A stretch of 7,495 bases of DNA from Actinomycetes bacterium. Its GTDB lineage: Bacteria; Actinomycetota; Acidimicrobiia; Acidimicrobiales; Palsa-688. Positions 5,289 through 7,495 of the stretch are shown piece by piece (the stretch's first letter is position 1; each line of letters starts with the position of its first letter). A model generated the notes under the pieces. It made no database searches, was not told the DNA's origin, and was given only the letters and a program-made list of their open reading frames with translations. The translations under genes were made by a program, and so were the position numbers. Location of the stretch: NCBI GenBank assembly GCA_021819345.1, contig JAKARG010000147.1, positions 1 to 7,495 on the forward strand. The letters run 5' to 3'.

Positions 5289-6674
5289 ATGACCTACGAC
5301 TTGGCGATCATCGGTTCCGGCGGTGCGGGGTTCGCAGCGGCCATCGCGGCGACGACCAGAGGCCACTCGGTGGTGATGGTCGAGCGGTCCACCATGGGGG
5401 GGACCTGTGTCAACGTGGGTTGCATCCCCTCCAAGGCGCTGCTGGCTGCAGCCGAGGCCCGCCACGTCGCGGTCGGACAGGTCTTCCCCGGGATGACCAC
5501 TTCCGCCGGCCCTGTCGACCTGACGTCGTTGGTCGCCGGCAAGGACGCCATCGTCGGTACCCTCCGCAGGGAGAAGTACGAGGACCTGGCCACCGACTAC
5601 GGCTGGGAGGTACGCCGGGGCGAGGCCCGCTTCGTGGAGGGTCCGGCATTGGAGGTGGATGGTGACCGCATCGAGGCGACCCACTTCCTGGTGGCAACGG
5701 GGGCTTCCCCGTGGGTTCCCCCCGTCCCTGGTCTGGAAGAAACCGGCTACCTCACCTCGACCACCGCCTTGGAGCTCGATCGCCTGCCCGAGTCGATGAT
5801 CGTGGTGGGGGGCAACTACGTGGGGTTGGAGCTGGGTCAGCTGTTCGCCCGCCTGGGTAGCGCCGTGACCCTCCTCGAAGCGCTCCCCCGCCTGGCGGCC
5901 GGCGAGGAGCCCGAGATCTCCGAGGTGATCGAAGGCGTACTCGCCGACGAGGGCGTCGACGTGTGGACCTCGGCGTCGCTGGCCAAGGTGTCCCGGGAGG
6001 GCGAGAAGATCGTGGCCACGGTGGCAGACGGCCGGGAGGTCCGGGCCGAGTCCATCCTGATGGCCACCGGGCGCCGGGCCAACACCGCCGGGTTGGGTCT
6101 GGATGTGGTGGGTGTCGAGGTCGGCCCGACCGGGGCAGTCGTGGTCGACGACCAGCTGCGAAGCGCCGACCCCAGGATCTGGGCGGCCGGGGACGTCACC
6201 GGAGCACCCCAGTTCGTCTACGTGGCCGGATCCCACGGCACCATGGTGGTGGAGAACGCCTTCGAGGAGGCAGGGCGGCGGGTCGACTACTCGCACCTGC
6301 CCCGGGTGACCTTCACCACCCCCAATATCGCGGCGGTCGGCCTTACCGACGCCGAGGTCGGCCCGGCCGGGCTGTCGTGCACGTGCCGGGTGCTGCCGCT
6401 CGCCTACGTGCCCCGGGCCATCGTCAACCGTGACACCCGCGGCGTGGTCAAGATCGTCGCCGAATCCGGCACGGGCCGGGTGGTCGGCGTCCACATGATC
6501 GGGGCCAACGCCGGAGACACCATCCTGGCTGCCACCTACGCGCTGGAGGCGAACATGACCGTCGACCAACTGGCCCACACCTGGGCGCCGTATCTGACCA
6601 TGGCCGAGGGCATCAAGCTGGCTGCCCAGTCGTTCTCCACCGATGTCGCCAAGCTGTCATGCTGCGCAGCATGA
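5289..6674 (+). CDS. merA: Mercuric reductase
   Basis: MerA uses NADPH and FAD to reduce Hg(II) to volatile Hg(0). From ATG 5289 the protein has 461 residues. The FAD-binding GxGxxG-type motif is IIGSGGAG (7-14). The redox-active disulfide is GTCVNVGCIPSK (Cys40, Cys45). An NAD(P)H-binding segment begins at about MIVVGGNYVGLELG. The second FAD motif is AAGDVTG, and the dimerisation domain starts at about LPRVTFTTPNIAAVGLTDAEV. The C-terminus ends in LSCCAA, with the vicinal Cys458-Cys459 that receives Hg(II) in true mercuric reductases; this separates it from lipoamide dehydrogenase. There is no N-terminal heavy-metal-associated (NmerA) domain. The regulator gene downstream overlaps its stop by 4 bp (ATGA). 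Divergent merB supplies its substrate from organomercurials. Confidence 0.97.
   Translation: MTYDLAIIGSGGAGFAAAIAATTRGHSVVMVERSTMGGTCVNVGCIPSKALLAAAEARHVAVGQVFPGMTTSAGPVDLTSLVAGKDAIVGTLRREKYEDLATDYGWEVRRGEARFVEGPALEVDGDRIEATHFLVATGASPWVPPVPGLEETGYLTSTTALELDRLPESMIVVGGNYVGLELGQLFARLGSAVTLLEALPRLAAGEEPEISEVIEGVLADEGVDVWTSASLAKVSREGEKIVATVADGREVRAESILMATGRRANTAGLGLDVVGVEVGPTGAVVVDDQLRSADPRIWAAGDVTGAPQFVYVAGSHGTMVVENAFEEAGRRVDYSHLPRVTFTTPNIAAVGLTDAEVGPAGLSCTCRVLPLAYVPRAIVNRDTRGVVKIVAESGTGRVVGVHMIGANAGDTILAATYALEANMTVDQLAHTWAPYLTMAEGIKLAAQSFSTDVAKLSCCAA
6657..6674. repeat. Perfect 18-bp palindrome across the merA/regulator junction
   Basis: TCATGCTGCGCAGCATGA equals its own reverse complement at all positions. 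It encodes the last five residues and stop of MerA and contains two possible start codons of the regulator (6659 and 6671). It could form a short hairpin in mRNA near the regulator start, or be a protein-binding site. It could also be a by-product of the CysCysAlaAla codons meeting an ATGA overlap. Confidence 0.6.
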
Positions 6675-7048
6675 GTACCTCGCTCACCTCCCGTCGCCGA
6701 CCACCAGCCCCGCCACCCCCCGCTGACCCGGCAGGGCGGGAGCTGATGGCCAAGTTCTACCGGGCACTCGGAGATCCCACCCGGCTCGACCTGCTCGAGT
6801 TCTGTGCCGAAGACGAGCGGACGGGGAACGAGTGCGTGGAGCGGGCCAGGCTGTCCCAAGGGCGGGTCTCGGCCCATCTCGCTTGCCTGGTCTCGTGCGG
6901 GCTGGTTTCAGTGCGCCGCCAGGGCCGGTTCGCCTACTACCAGGTCACCGATCCCCGAGTGGCCGAGCTGGTCAGGATCGGCCAGGGGGTCGTCGCCGAC
7001 CATGCCGCATCGATCGCCGCGTGCATCAGGGTCGCGTCGCCGGTCTGA
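6671..7048 (+). CDS. ArsR-family metal-sensing repressor (MerR/CmtR-type)
   Basis: This is a 125-residue winged-helix repressor, presumably the Hg(II)-responsive regulator of merA and merB. The N-terminus is Pro/Arg-rich (about 1-22). YRALGDPTRLDLLEF (about 30-44) is the classic ArsR opening helix. The recognition helix region SQGRVSAHLACLVSCGLV carries Cys72-x3-Cys76, and Cys118 lies in the last helix. This arrangement matches Mycobacterium tuberculosis CmtR (Cys57, Cys61, Cys102), a Cd/Pb sensor, and ArsR-type mercury regulators of actinobacteria. Cys45 and Cys55 are additional. The wing is RRQGRFAYYQV. I prefer ATG 6671, which overlaps the merA stop as ATGA; ATG 6659 would add four residues. 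There is no clear ribosome binding site, so translation is probably coupled to merA. The inducing metal is inferred from context. Confidence 0.93.
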   Translation: MSTSLTSRRRPPAPPPPADPAGRELMAKFYRALGDPTRLDLLEFCAEDERTGNECVERARLSQGRVSAHLACLVSCGLVSVRRQGRFAYYQVTDPRVAELVRIGQGVVADHAASIAACIRVASPV

Positions 7049-7050
7049 GA

Positions 7051-7225
7051 GTGCCGGGAGTGGCGGCCGGGCAGCCAGTGGGCGACGATCGTCCGGATGG
7101 ACCAGATGCAGCACCAAGCTCCCCCGACCAAGTAGACGGCCCGCCGAGCTGGGGAACCGCCGCCGAAGCTCTCGCTGTCTGCCTGCACCGTCCGAACCGC
7201 CGACGTGTCGGAGTCATCGCCGTTC
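7051..7225 (+). pseudogene. N-terminal fragment of NrtS-like gene, ahead of a frameshift
   Basis: In the frame starting two bases after the regulator stop, the end of this stretch reads EALAVCLHRPNRRRVGVIAV. This resembles the N-terminus and first-helix start of NrtS-type small transporters. Removing one base near 7225 joins it to VVGTLLVGINQGG in the next frame, giving a continuous helix. The start is unclear: GTG at 7051, 7060 and 7078 are all in frame and none has a good ribosome binding site. Either the gene is truly broken or one base was wrongly inserted in the assembly. Confidence 0.5.
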
Positions 7226-7477
7226 GTCGTCGGGACGCTGTTGGTGGGGATCAATCAGGGTGGCGTGCTCGCCTCGGGACATGCCAACTGGGTGGTCTGG
7301 GTCCGCGTCGCACTCGACTACGTGGTTCCCACGTGCGTCTCGACGATGGGTGTCCTCGCCGGGACTCGGCGCAGTACTCCGAACCGTCTGTCAACGCCGG
7401 GTAGTGCGCCGGTCGGAGGCTTGTGTCTCTCCCGGCGCGTCCGTGTTGACGGAGAGCAACCCGTCGCTGGGGAATAG
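7205..7477 (+). CDS. nrtS: NrtS-like two-helix membrane protein (main part, frameshifted)
   Basis: The NrtS family comprises small two-helix proteins implicated in nitrate/nitrite transport. This reading frame has the hallmarks: VVGTLLVGINQGGVL for the first helix (family pattern VVG-x-x-L-x-x-INQG) and VALDYVVPTCVSTMGVLAG for the second (pattern Y-x-VP-x-x-VS). As an independent ORF it would start at GTG 7205 and give 90 residues. Its first eight or so residues are unlike the family, and the expected N-terminus lies upstream in another frame. The last 35 residues (after GTRR) are low-complexity and longer than usual, so the 3' end may also be altered. The original gene was probably one unit, now split near 7225. 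It follows the mercury regulator on the same strand. Confidence 0.6.
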   Translation: MSESSPFVVGTLLVGINQGGVLASGHANWVVWVRVALDYVVPTCVSTMGVLAGTRRSTPNRLSTPGSAPVGGLCLSRRVRVDGEQPVAGE

Positions 7478-7495
7478 CCGATCCGTGCTCACCAC

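Noticed and set aside
4761..6578. A 605-residue open frame on the minus strand opposite merA
   Set aside because: It is antisense to a clearly conserved mercuric reductase, is rich in Gly/His/Arg as expected of a GC-rich shadow frame, and has no recognisable domain.
1..7495. CRISPR arrays, insertion sequences, rRNA or tRNA genes
   Set aside because: No regularly spaced repeats, transposase motifs, terminal inverted repeats or RNA gene structures were seen on either strand.

Overview
The window is very GC-rich, uses GTG as well as ATG starts, and carries a mercury regulator of the ArsR/CmtR type rather than a classical MerR. All of this fits a member of the Actinomycetota, possibly an uncultured acidimicrobial or other soil lineage. 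The exact taxon cannot be read from the sequence. The content is accessory and stress- or metal-oriented: a mercury detoxification locus, a two-component system, a diiron ferritin-like protein paired with an OsmC-family protein, and several small membrane proteins.

Layout: (1) 1-1506, minus strand: an OmpR/PhoB-type response regulator followed, with an 8-bp overlap, by a histidine kinase that runs off the left edge. (2) 1507-1702: a divergent intergenic region with a 15-bp imperfect palindrome inside a possible promoter. (3) 1703-2393, plus strand: a DUF2933 small membrane protein and a second small two-helix membrane protein. (4) 2394-2658: no gene seen; it ends in a candidate promoter/operator and a strong ribosome binding site. 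(5) 2659-4272, plus strand: a ferritin-like/R2-like diiron protein with two DEARH motifs, then an OsmC-family protein. (6) 4273-4497: a convergent intergenic region with a hairpin and a possible fragment of a VOC (glyoxalase) gene. (7) 4498-7048: the mercury locus. merB (organomercurial lyase) is on the minus strand; merA (mercuric reductase) and an ArsR-type regulator overlapping its end are on the plus strand. A 77-bp merB-merA intergenic region holds an imperfect palindrome that is a plausible operator. (8) 7049-7495: a small NrtS-like two-helix membrane protein gene that appears split by a +1 frameshift near 7225.

How the genes work together: MerB would cleave carbon-mercury bonds to release Hg(II). 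MerA would reduce Hg(II) to volatile Hg(0). The ArsR-type regulator, with a Cys-x3-Cys pair in its recognition helix, would release the divergent promoter when metal binds. No recognisable merT, merP or merC transporter is present in the window. The diiron/OsmC pair and the two-component/DUF2933 group are plausibly stress or metal functions, but their link to mercury rests only on proximity.

The points most worth a second look are the diiron-OsmC pair, the 18-bp perfect palindrome exactly spanning the merA/regulator junction, the operator-like palindromes, and the frameshifted NrtS-like gene.
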